Positions 24,921 through 33,133 of a stretch of DNA of 64,000 bases are shown piece after piece. Source of the stretch: CAZAPO01 sp044841755 (GTDB taxonomy: Bacteria > Bacteroidota > Bacteroidia > Flavobacteriales > Flavobacteriaceae); contig JAXOFM010000001.1 of assembly GCA_044841755.1 (NCBI GenBank), positions 620,001 to 684,000 of the forward strand. Direction: 5' to 3'. Position 1 is the first letter of the stretch; every line of letters starts with the position of its first letter. The notes beneath the pieces were generated by a model. It did no database searches. It was not told the DNA's origin and saw nothing but the letters and a program-made list of their open reading frames with translations. Both the position numbers and the translations under genes were made by a program.

Positions 24921-24994
24921 TGGTCCCACTTGGGCTCGAACCAAGGACCCCCTGATTATGAGTCAGGTGCTCTAACCAGCTGAGCTATGGGACC
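24921..24994 (-). tRNA. tRNA with CAU anticodon (Met, or Ile2 if lysidine-modified)
   Basis: A complete cloverleaf of 74 bases: acceptor GGTCCCA/TGGGACC, D-arm AGCTCAGCTGGTTAGAGCA, anticodon stem CCTGA/TCAGG with loop CTCATAA, T-arm CTTGG-TTCGAGC-CCAAG and discriminator A. CCA is not encoded. CAU can be elongator Met or the Ile AUA reader. The sequence around the loop (GACTCATAATC) resembles E. coli Ile2, but the choice is open. Confidence 0.9.
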
Positions 24995-25047
24995 TAAATC
25001 GGCTGCAATATTACTACTTATTTTAATTCTCTACAAGAATTTAAGGC

Positions 25048-25455
25048 TTAATTACTACGCTCTTGACATAGCTCTATAAGCACGCCGTTTGTTGATTTTG
25101 GATGTAAAAAAGCTATAAGTTTGTTATCGGCTCCATTTTTAGGTGTTTCGTTTAAAACCCTAAAACCTTCCTTCTTTAAACGTTTAATTTCTTTGTATAT
25201 GTCATCCACCTCAAAAGCAACGTGGTGAATCCCCTCCCCTTTTCTCTCAATGAACTTTGCTATTGGGCTATTTTCATTAGTTGCTTCAAGTAGTTCAATC
25301 TTATTGTCTCCAACCTTAAAAAAGGACGTTTTCACACCCTCACTTTCTACTTCTTCAATCTTGTAATGAGGCTCCCCTAAAAGTTTAGAAAAAACCTCAT
25401 TTGAAGCGTCAATATCTCGTACCGCAATGCCTAAGTGCTCTATTTTCTTCATCAT
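25048..25455 (-). CDS. mce: Methylmalonyl-CoA epimerase
   Basis: Vicinal-oxygen-chelate fold enzyme converting (2S)- and (2R)-methylmalonyl-CoA in propionate and succinate interconversion. MMKKIEHLGIAVRDIDASNEVF is the usual N-terminus, so the start is placed at 25455 rather than at the upstream Met of the longer frame. The second half repeats the fold with GIHHVAFEVDDI. Metal ligands are the His of IEHLG, the His of GIHHVAF and a C-terminal Glu (VLIELCQ). It is 135 residues long. Confidence 0.92.
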   Translation of the reverse strand: MMKKIEHLGIAVRDIDASNEVFSKLLGEPHYKIEEVESEGVKTSFFKVGDNKIELLEATNENSPIAKFIERKGEGIHHVAFEVDDIYKEIKRLKKEGFRVLNETPKNGADNKLIAFLHPKSTNGVLIELCQERSN

Positions 25456-25591
25456 ATTACAAAGGTAAGTAAAGATATAATCTAAAACTAACATTCTTTA
25501 GTCCAGTGGTGTGGTGATGGGCAGTGGCTTCATATAATTTAAATCTTGATTATCGAGTAAAGCTTCTCTATAAATATCTTACTTTTGCCTC

Positions 25592-25984
25592 ATGGAAAGT
25601 CAACGACAAAAAAGAATTGCTTCTGTATTGCAAAAAGATCTTGCCGAAGTATTACAAAATGCGGCTTCTCAAGGCGGAATGAAAGGTGTTATTATTTCGG
25701 TAACAAAAGTTCATGTAACTGTCGATCTTTCAATTGCCAAAGTTTATTTAAGTATTTTTCCAACCAATAAAGCTTCGGATCTTTTAGATGGTGTCCAATC
25801 TAATTCTTCAAGTATAAAGCACGAATTAGCACAGCGAACCAAGAACCAGCTTAGAAGAATGCCTGAGTTAAATTTCTATATTGACGACTCTTTAGAATAT
25901 ATTGACCAAATTGAACGTTCTTTAAAAGGTCTTGATAACCCGATTGAAAATCCAGACCTTCTCGACAAAAGAAAAAAATCATAA
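25592..25984 (+). CDS. rbfA: Ribosome-binding factor A
   Basis: 30S maturation factor with a KH-like fold. It starts MESQRQKRIASVLQKDLAEVLQ and contains the family region VTVDLSIAKVYLSIFP and the RTKNQLRRMPELNFYIDDSLEYIDQIERSL C-terminal motif. At 130 residues it is complete. The next gene starts at the very next base, so translation is probably coupled. Confidence 0.95.
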   Translation: MESQRQKRIASVLQKDLAEVLQNAASQGGMKGVIISVTKVHVTVDLSIAKVYLSIFPTNKASDLLDGVQSNSSSIKHELAQRTKNQLRRMPELNFYIDDSLEYIDQIERSLKGLDNPIENPDLLDKRKKS

Positions 25985-27196
25985 TTGAAGTTTCCTTTAT
26001 ATATAGCTAAGCGTTATCTGTTTTCAAAAAGCAGTAACAATGCTATTAACTTTATAACTATTATAGCTGGAATTGGAGTTGTAATTGCTTCGGCTGCATT
26101 ATTTGTAGTGCTCTCAGGGTTTGCTGGACTGAAAGATTTTAGCTTGCAATTCACCACGCTGGTTGACCCAGATCTTAAGATACTTCCTGCAAAAGGAAAA
26201 ACATTTCTGCTAACAGAGTCTCAAACAGCTGAGCTTAAAATACTAGATGGTGTTTCTTCTTTTACCAAAGTGCTTGAGGAACGGGCACTGTTAACTTACA
26301 AAAGCAAGAATCTAATTGTAACCTTAAAAGGTGTGGGCGAAAATTATCCGCAAGCATCGGCTGATTCAATTATTCTTGTGGGTGATTGGATGGTTAAAGG
26401 TACTGATCAGCTCGTTGCCGGAGCTGGAATTGCAAATAATTTGTCTTTTGGCGTTTTTGATTATGACGAAGTAATCAAGGTTTCGGTTCCAAAACCAGGA
26501 AAAGGACAATTTTCTTCAGTTCAATCTATTTACAACTCAATAAATGCCGTTAATTCTGGTATATTTTCAGTAAATGAAGATTTAGACCACTCATTGGTGT
26601 ATGCTAATATTGAAACCGTTCAATATCTTCTAAATTATGAAGAAGATCAATTAAGTGCTGTTGAGGTTTTATTAAATGATGAAGCAGATATTGCTAGTGT
26701 TTCAGAGCAGTTAAAAACAATTTTTGGTGATAGTGTAATTATCAAAACGAGAGCACAGCTAAATGATGCTTTATATAAAATGTTGAACACAGAAAACCTT
26801 GCTGTTTACCTCATTTTTACTTTAGTATTGATTATTGCATTATTCAATGTTATAGGATCAATAATAATGATGATCCTAGATAAAAAGAAAAACCTTAACA
26901 CACTTTATAATCTTGGAATTACCATACCCGAAATAAGAAAGATATTTTTTCTTCAGGGAAGTTTAATGTCAATACTGGGAGGGGTTATAGGTGTTATTCT
27001 TGGGTTTGTTTTGGTGCTTAATCAATTACACGGTCCAGATATATTGAAGATTATGATCACTCCTACGCTGCCTTACCCAATAGTTGTAAAATTTTGGAAT
27101 GTTGTCATTGTGCTCATAACCATATCTGCTCTTGGTGTTGTAGCATCAAAAATTGCTTCAGTAAGAATTTCGAAGCAACTAATTACCAATTACTAG
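25985..27196 (+). CDS. LolC/LolE-type ABC transporter permease
   Basis: The FtsX-like permease begins KFPLYIAKRYLFSKSSNNAINFIT, the typical LolC/E-family start. It has one N-terminal transmembrane helix, a ~230-residue periplasmic MacB-PCD-like domain and three C-terminal helices. The start is a TTG directly after the rbfA stop. The family exports lipoproteins from the inner membrane with a LolD ATPase, which is not encoded here. It is 403 residues long. The end overlaps dusB tail to tail by 14 bases. Confidence 0.88.
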   Translation: MKFPLYIAKRYLFSKSSNNAINFITIIAGIGVVIASAALFVVLSGFAGLKDFSLQFTTLVDPDLKILPAKGKTFLLTESQTAELKILDGVSSFTKVLEERALLTYKSKNLIVTLKGVGENYPQASADSIILVGDWMVKGTDQLVAGAGIANNLSFGVFDYDEVIKVSVPKPGKGQFSSVQSIYNSINAVNSGIFSVNEDLDHSLVYANIETVQYLLNYEEDQLSAVEVLLNDEADIASVSEQLKTIFGDSVIIKTRAQLNDALYKMLNTENLAVYLIFTLVLIIALFNVIGSIIMMILDKKKNLNTLYNLGITIPEIRKIFFLQGSLMSILGGVIGVILGFVLVLNQLHGPDILKIMITPTLPYPIVVKFWNVVIVLITISALGVVASKIASVRISKQLITNY

Positions 27197-28184
27197 CAAA
27201 CTTAAAGTCAGAGAACTTTTCCTCAACCTCATCAAAAGCAGCAAAAACATCTTTCGCATCATCACTGGTTACCATCTTCATTCTATAAGGTTTAAAATTA
27301 GGAATACCTCTAAAATAATTGGTGTAATGTCTTCTGGTTTCAAAAACTCCTAATTTATCCCCTTTCCAATCAATGGCCATTTGCAGGTGTCTTCTAGCTG
27401 CCTTTACTCGCTCCAGCATAGTTATGGGTGCCAAATGTTCTCCTGTCTCAATATAATGTTTCACTTGTTTAAAGAACCACGGATTGCCAATGGTTGCTCT
27501 ACCAATCATGGCTCCGTCTAATCCATATTCATCACGCATTTCAACAGCACGCTCAGGCGAGTCTACATCTCCGTTCCCAAAAACAGGAATGTGCATTCTT
27601 TGGTTATTCTTTACTTCAGCAATAGGTTTCCAATTGGCATCCCCTTTATACATTTGGGCTCTAGTTCTACCGTGAATTGAGATTGCTTTGCATCCAACGT
27701 CTTGTAATCTTTCAGCAACCTCAACAATTTTTATGGAATCGTGATCCCAACCTAATCTCGTTTTAACAGTAACAGGAAGTTTGGTGTGCTTTACCATGGC
27801 ATCGGTAAGTTTAACCATTAGGTCAATATCCTTAAGTATTCCAGCCCCAGCACCTTTACTAACAACTTTTTTTACAGGACATCCAAAGTTAATGTCAATA
27901 ATATCTGGGTTCGATTTCTCAACAATTTCAACAGACTTAAGCATACTGTCTAAATTTGCGCCGAAAATCTGTATCCCAACAGGACGCTCCTTCTCGTAAA
28001 TATCCAACTTCATAGTGCTTTTAGCAGCATCACGAATCAGTCCTTCACTAGAAATAAATTCGGTGTAAACCACATCTGCTCCTTGTTCTTTGCATAACGC
28101 TCTAAACGGAGGATCACTAACATCCTCCATTGGAGCCAGTAGTAGTGGAAAATCTGGCAGTTCTATGTTATCTATCTTAACCAA
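27183..28184 (-). CDS. dusB: tRNA-dihydrouridine synthase B-type
   Basis: FMN TIM-barrel enzyme reducing uridines in tRNA D-loops. Motifs are LAPMEDVSDPPFRALC near the N-terminus, the catalytic Cys in DINFGCPVKKVVSKGAGAGIL, the Lys-containing PVTVKTRLGW, the HGRTRAQMY loop and IPVFGNGDVDS and MIGRATIGNPWFF phosphate-binding segments. At 333 residues it is full length. It follows the M28 peptidase gene by 5 bases, so the two are probably co-transcribed. Confidence 0.94.
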   Translation of the reverse strand: MVKIDNIELPDFPLLLAPMEDVSDPPFRALCKEQGADVVYTEFISSEGLIRDAAKSTMKLDIYEKERPVGIQIFGANLDSMLKSVEIVEKSNPDIIDINFGCPVKKVVSKGAGAGILKDIDLMVKLTDAMVKHTKLPVTVKTRLGWDHDSIKIVEVAERLQDVGCKAISIHGRTRAQMYKGDANWKPIAEVKNNQRMHIPVFGNGDVDSPERAVEMRDEYGLDGAMIGRATIGNPWFFKQVKHYIETGEHLAPITMLERVKAARRHLQMAIDWKGDKLGVFETRRHYTNYFRGIPNFKPYRMKMVTSDDAKDVFAAFDEVEEKFSDFKFASNW

Positions 28185-28189
28185 TAGTC

Positions 28190-29419
28190 TTAAAAAGTTA
28201 CTTCAGCTTCAATAATTTCTTCTCCTCGCTTTACCTTAACGGTTGTGGTTTGTCCTTCTTCAAACTTGGACAGTGCCTTCATATAACCCATCATATCATC
28301 AACCGCATGTTCCCCCAATTGAAGAACCACATCTCCTTTAAGCAACCCTGCTTTGTGAGCTGGTTTATCGTCGGTAATTCCATCAATTCGCATTCCTTTT
28401 TCACTATATAAATAGTCTGGGACAACGCCTAAAGTAACTTTAAATCGCGGTGTGTCGCTACTATCATTTTTAGTTTTTCTAAAAGCCAATTCACCATTAT
28501 CATCAAGATCAGAAATGATGTCAAAAATGAATCCAGAAATAAGATCCATCCCTTCATAATTCAATTTTTCGGAATCATCTCCTGGTCTGTGATAATCTTC
28601 GTGTTGTCCTGTGAAAAAATGAAGCACAGGAATATCAGCTAAGTAGAATGAAGTGTGATCAGATGGCCCTACGCCTGATTCATGCTCCACAATTTTAAAG
28701 TTGTCGTTATTAGATGAAACCGTTTGCTTGAAAATTGGCGAAGTTCCCGTTCCATAAATGGCTAAAGTACTATCTGCTTTCAATCTTCCAACCATATCCA
28801 TGTTAAGCATATAGTTTACAGATTCGGTAGCAACGGTGGCATTCTTCACAAAGTAATTAGAACCTAACAGCCCCATTTCCTCTCCAGAAAATGCCATGAA
28901 CAAATAATTGTTATTTGTATTAGCTGTCTTCAATTTTCCTGCTAGATCAATCATTACGGCTACGCCGCTTGCATTATCATCTGCCCCATTATGAACAGCT
29001 TCATCAGCCTCTCTGTATAACGATCCTGCACCTCCATGACCTAAATGATCGTAATGAGCTCCAATAATTATGGTTTGTTCTGCATTGTTGTTTATATAGC
29101 CCAACACGTTTCTTCCTGTAACTGTTCCGTCTTCATTTACTTCCGTAAACTGAACTTCAGAATGTGCATCTTGAGTGGGTTTAAACGAGAAGTCTTGAAA
29201 ATAACCTTCGGTTCCTTTTCCTTCAAGACCAATCTCTTTAAATCTTTTTGCAATGTAATCAGCTGCTAATCTTTCCCCTTCGGTTCCTGTTTCCCTTCCT
29301 TCCAGTTTATCATCTGCTAAAAAGACAACGTCTGCTTTTATTTTGTTTTCATGTTTATATTCTTGCTTACAACTTATTAGGATTAAAAAAAACACGAACA
29401 GCAATACTTGTTTCATCAT
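28190..29419 (-). CDS. M28 family zinc peptidase lipoprotein with PDZ domain
   Basis: The start is set at MMKQVLLFVFFLILISC, which gives a lipoprotein signal ending at Cys; the longer frame only adds an unlikely N-terminus. The M28 dizinc site is seen in GAHYDHLG, NGADDNASG, SGEEMGLLGS and the SDHTSFY segment, so it is a predicted aminopeptidase. The last ~90 residues form a PDZ domain (MRIDGITDDKPAHKAGLLKGD). It is about 409 residues long and anchored in the envelope. It is divergent from the next gene. Confidence 0.9.
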   Translation of the reverse strand: MMKQVLLFVFFLILISCKQEYKHENKIKADVVFLADDKLEGRETGTEGERLAADYIAKRFKEIGLEGKGTEGYFQDFSFKPTQDAHSEVQFTEVNEDGTVTGRNVLGYINNNAEQTIIIGAHYDHLGHGGAGSLYREADEAVHNGADDNASGVAVMIDLAGKLKTANTNNNYLFMAFSGEEMGLLGSNYFVKNATVATESVNYMLNMDMVGRLKADSTLAIYGTGTSPIFKQTVSSNNDNFKIVEHESGVGPSDHTSFYLADIPVLHFFTGQHEDYHRPGDDSEKLNYEGMDLISGFIFDIISDLDDNGELAFRKTKNDSSDTPRFKVTLGVVPDYLYSEKGMRIDGITDDKPAHKAGLLKGDVVLQLGEHAVDDMMGYMKALSKFEEGQTTTVKVKRGEEIIEAEVTF

Positions 29420-29471
29420 TTTAATTTTAATTTTGCGCAAAATTAGCAATAATCTGTTATACATTAATCAC

Positions 29472-30575
29472 ATGAAATTAAATCTCTCAATTCTTTTAGT
29501 TTTTATTCTTTTCGCAACGTCATGTAAAAATGAGAAAAAAGGTGGTGCTGATGCCAAAAGTGGTGCGACACAGTGGGTTGATTCACTGATCTATCCAGAG
29601 GAAACGCATTTTAAATCTATAAAACAAATCACTTTTGGTGGAGATAATGCTGAAGCATATTGGAGTTTTGACGACAAACAAATAATCTTTCAGTCCAATT
29701 ATAAAGAGTGGGGAGTTGAATGTGATCAAATGTTTTTAATGAATGTTGGAGAAACTTTTAAAGATTCAAAACCACCAATGATAAGCACTGGCTTAGGAAG
29801 AACTACTTGTGCATACTTCTTGCCTGATAATAAAAGTTGGGTTTACGGTTCCACACATTTAGGTGGTGATGAATGTCCTCCTGCGCCTTTAAGAAGAGAG
29901 GGGAAATATGTATGGCCCATCTATGATAGCTATGACATTTTTGTTGCTGATCTTGAAGGAAACATAACTGCTCAATTAACTAAAGAACCTGGTTATGATG
30001 CCGAGGCAACTGTGTCTCCAAAAGGAGATAAAATTGTATTTACTTCAATGCGTACAGGAGATTTAGAGCTTTTTACAATGAACATTGATGGATCCGATGT
30101 GAAACAGGTGACTCACGAACTTGGGTATGATGGTGGTGCTTTTTTCTCTCCTGATGGAACAAAACTAATATTCCGTTCTTCACGCCCTAAAACGGATGAA
30201 GAGATTAAAGAGTATAAAGACTTATTGGCCGAAGGGTTAGTACAACCAACCAACATGGAGCTTTACATTTGTAATGCTGATGGTAGTGATTTAAGACAGC
30301 TAACAAATCTTGGAAATGCTAATTGGAGTCCTTTCTTTCACCCGAGTGGTGAGAAGATATTATTTTCTTCTAATTTCGAATCTGAAAGAGGATTTCCTTT
30401 CAATCTATACATGATTGATATTGATGGGAAAAACCTAAAACAAATTACACATGGTGAAACTTTTGATGCTTTTCCTGTGTTCTCGAATGATGGTAAGCAC
30501 CTAATATTTTCGTCTAACAGAAATAATGGTGGTGGTCGTGACACTAACCTTTTTATAGCAGAGTGGCAAGATTAG
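29472..30575 (+). CDS. TolB-like WD40/PD40 beta-propeller lipoprotein
   Basis: Starting at the ATG at 29472 gives MKLNLSILLVFILFATSC, a clear lipoprotein signal; upstream in-frame Mets would spoil it. The body has repeated propeller motifs of the TolB/PD40 type, each near SPxGxKIxFxSxR (VSPKGDKIVFTSMRTGDLEL, FSPDGTKLIFRSSR, FHPSGEKILFSSN, FSNDGKHLIFSSNR). It is 367 residues long. It is probably a binding or scaffold protein at the envelope. Partner unknown. The stop TTAG is shared with the facing receptor gene. Confidence 0.85.
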   Translation: MKLNLSILLVFILFATSCKNEKKGGADAKSGATQWVDSLIYPEETHFKSIKQITFGGDNAEAYWSFDDKQIIFQSNYKEWGVECDQMFLMNVGETFKDSKPPMISTGLGRTTCAYFLPDNKSWVYGSTHLGGDECPPAPLRREGKYVWPIYDSYDIFVADLEGNITAQLTKEPGYDAEATVSPKGDKIVFTSMRTGDLELFTMNIDGSDVKQVTHELGYDGGAFFSPDGTKLIFRSSRPKTDEEIKEYKDLLAEGLVQPTNMELYICNADGSDLRQLTNLGNANWSPFFHPSGEKILFSSNFESERGFPFNLYMIDIDGKNLKQITHGETFDAFPVFSNDGKHLIFSSNRNNGGGRDTNLFIAEWQD

Positions 30576-32995
30576 TGTTCATTACTTAAACGATCGCGAT
30601 CATCAGCTGTGGTTGATCTTTCGTTAGTAGAAAGCGCTGAATTTCCAAACTTATATCTAAACCCTAGCCTTATATAACGATCGTCAAGATCAATGTAGCT
30701 TGAATTGTTCTGATAGAACGGATTTTCTGGTTCTAGAATTTCTGTGGTGGTGGTCCAATTTTGTCGATTCAATAAATCTGAAATAGCTAACGATAGTACT
30801 CCTTTTCCTTTAAATACAGTTTTTCTCAATGAAAATTCGGTAAAGATTGTAGTACCAACATTTTGAAGCCCTTGAACGGTAGAGCCAACATATGTTAAAG
30901 TGAAATTAGCAGTTAAACTATTGTCCTTTAAAAAAGACCAATTGTTTTGAAAAATAGAGTAGTTCGCCCATTTATCCCTGTTAATTGTTTCGCTGAATAA
31001 AGTTGCTTTATCTTGATAATTAAATAAAGAGTTTGCTAGATACATAAACCATCTATCTGTAACATTAAAAGCAGCTTCCACATCTAACCCCATATCGTTA
31101 GTATGATCAATATTAACAGAAGAAAAAGCTAATGTGTTATTAACATTGTCTTGAAACGGAAGTTCAAAAATATTATTCTTTCGTTTTTGATAGTAGACAC
31201 CTATTGTAAAAATATTATTTATTGTGGTTTCAAGTCTATATTGGTTTATAAAAACAGGTTTTAAATCTGGATTTCCGGCAACAAAAACATTGTCGTTATA
31301 ATAATTTCGAAATGGATTTAAATAACTATAATTGGGCCTGTCTATACTGCGCTTATAATTAAGGTAAAGGCTTACTTTTTCAGAAAGATCAATTCCAAGA
31401 TTAAAGGTTGGAAACCATTCTAAATAGTCTTGTTTGCTTCTTTGACCTGTTAGTGCAGACACCCCTTCAATCCTTGTGTCTTCAACCCTAAGTCCAAGAC
31501 TCAACGACCAGTTTTCCCCGTTTTTATCCAAACTAGTATAAGCTGCAAGTACCTTCTCATCATAATCAAACAAATCTGTGTTTATTGGATCCAATACAAA
31601 GTCATTTCCTATTAAATCATAGCGACTTATGCCGCTTCCAGAACTAATGTTTGTATATTTTACACCTATTTCTAATGCTCCATTCTCTCCTGCTGGCTGA
31701 GTTAAATCTAACTGTGAAGTAACTATTTCTGTGTCTTGGTTAGACCTTGCCTTAAAGGTGTTGTTTTGAAAAAAACTATTATTGCCTAAAAAGTAATCTG
31801 TTTCTACGTTCTGGTTGCGCCTATAGTCATAAGTCGTATAATGTGAATTAATTGAGAGTCTACCGTTGTTTTTAAAACGTTGAACAAAATCGAAATCAAA
31901 TCCCATATTTTGCTTTTTGTCTCTAGAGGCGCTGTTTGAATAAAAATCAGCTATCTCTGTAGGAATGACAGGCGTAACCTCAGTTGTGCCTTTAATAATT
32001 CTTCTAAAGTATGGTAAAAACTGAGTATTTGCTGAAATGCTTACCGTGCTTCGTTTAGCAATATCCCAATCAAAATTCATATTGAAATTATGAGTTTCAG
32101 ACCATGTGTTTCTGTCAAGTGCTGTTTCCCAATTCTCTGAAGGAAACTGAATAGTCTCTCGATCATTTCTATTGTCTTTTCTATCATTGTAGCTATAGTT
32201 GGCAAAAAAGCCAATATTCTTACCTTTAAAATAATTGCTGGTTCCCCAACTACTTTTTGGAAAAACCCCTTGTGTTACATTACTAAAAATACTTCCGTTA
32301 TAGCCAGAAACCAATGCTTTACTCATCACAATATTGATAACCACACCACTCTCGGCATCATATCTAGCTGATGGATTGGTTATAACCTCAACTGATTTTA
32401 TATTAGACGCTGTTGTGCCTTCAAGCAACTGCACAACTTCATTAGTAGAAATATGAACCCTTCTATCATTAATATAAACTGTTGGTGCAGATCCTTTTAC
32501 GGTAATCGCGTCATTTAGAACCAAGACACTTGGTGTGTTTCTTAACACATCCATAATAGTTCCTTCACTCAGTGCTGTTTTTTCTACATTAAAAACCAAC
32601 CTGTCTACTTTCCGGTCAAGCGTAGGTTTTTCATAAACCAACTCTACTTCAGAAAGTGTTTCAATAGATTCCTTTAAAACTATATTACCAACATCAATAT
32701 TTTTATCTACAACAACATTTGTAAAGCTCTCCTCGTAGCTAATGAAAGTTGCTTTAATAACGTAATTTCCCTTCTCAATTTCTGAAAATGAAAAACGTCC
32801 ATTATCATCTGAGGTTGTTCCCGAAATCACCAAAGAATCTTTAGATTGTAACAATAAAATATTAGTGTATGCTACTGGATTGGATTGCTGGTCAATAATT
32901 TTTCCAGTAATAGTATATGACTGTGACCAAGACAAAGAAACTGCTATTAAGCAGAGGCCTAACAAAAATTTTCTGAGAATCAAGCTAATTGACAT
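30572..32995 (-). CDS. TonB-dependent outer membrane receptor (OMP beta-barrel family)
   Basis: The start at MSISLILRKFLLGLCLIAVSLSWSQ gives a good signal peptide. An N-terminal CarboxypepD regulatory-like beta sandwich (ITGKIIDQQSNPVAYTNILLLQ) is followed by a plug domain (SEGTIMDVLRNTPSVLV, VYINDRRVHIST). A long beta barrel follows, ending in an aromatic strand (DRYIRLGFRYKFG). This is the OMP_b-brl_3 receptor type. No SusD partner is nearby and the substrate is unknown. It is about 807 residues long. Confidence 0.88.
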   Translation of the reverse strand: MSISLILRKFLLGLCLIAVSLSWSQSYTITGKIIDQQSNPVAYTNILLLQSKDSLVISGTTSDDNGRFSFSEIEKGNYVIKATFISYEESFTNVVVDKNIDVGNIVLKESIETLSEVELVYEKPTLDRKVDRLVFNVEKTALSEGTIMDVLRNTPSVLVLNDAITVKGSAPTVYINDRRVHISTNEVVQLLEGTTASNIKSVEVITNPSARYDAESGVVINIVMSKALVSGYNGSIFSNVTQGVFPKSSWGTSNYFKGKNIGFFANYSYNDRKDNRNDRETIQFPSENWETALDRNTWSETHNFNMNFDWDIAKRSTVSISANTQFLPYFRRIIKGTTEVTPVIPTEIADFYSNSASRDKKQNMGFDFDFVQRFKNNGRLSINSHYTTYDYRRNQNVETDYFLGNNSFFQNNTFKARSNQDTEIVTSQLDLTQPAGENGALEIGVKYTNISSGSGISRYDLIGNDFVLDPINTDLFDYDEKVLAAYTSLDKNGENWSLSLGLRVEDTRIEGVSALTGQRSKQDYLEWFPTFNLGIDLSEKVSLYLNYKRSIDRPNYSYLNPFRNYYNDNVFVAGNPDLKPVFINQYRLETTINNIFTIGVYYQKRKNNIFELPFQDNVNNTLAFSSVNIDHTNDMGLDVEAAFNVTDRWFMYLANSLFNYQDKATLFSETINRDKWANYSIFQNNWSFLKDNSLTANFTLTYVGSTVQGLQNVGTTIFTEFSLRKTVFKGKGVLSLAISDLLNRQNWTTTTEILEPENPFYQNNSSYIDLDDRYIRLGFRYKFGNSALSTNERSTTADDRDRLSNEH

Positions 32996-33133
32996 AATAG
33001 TTGGTGTTACAAACATATAACATTTGCTTAACATTTGCTTGCGGAAAAACCGTAAACATTATTATTAGTATAAAGCATGAAATAAATTTGTGTACTTTTG
33101 CAATCTGATAAAATAGGCCTCTAAAAGAACTGA

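Larger units (their letters stand above)
22445..24994. mobile_element. Relic integrative element nested at a tRNA gene
   Basis: An intact tRNA(CAU) on the right and a nearly identical but broken copy in the same orientation on the left bracket about 2.5 kb. The interval holds an N-terminal tyrosine-integrase fragment next to the intact tRNA, an out-of-frame tail of another protein, a DUF6090 gene, a truncated second DUF6090 start and much noncoding sequence. This is the layout of an element integrated into the 3' part of a tRNA gene that then decayed by deletion. Confidence 0.65.
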
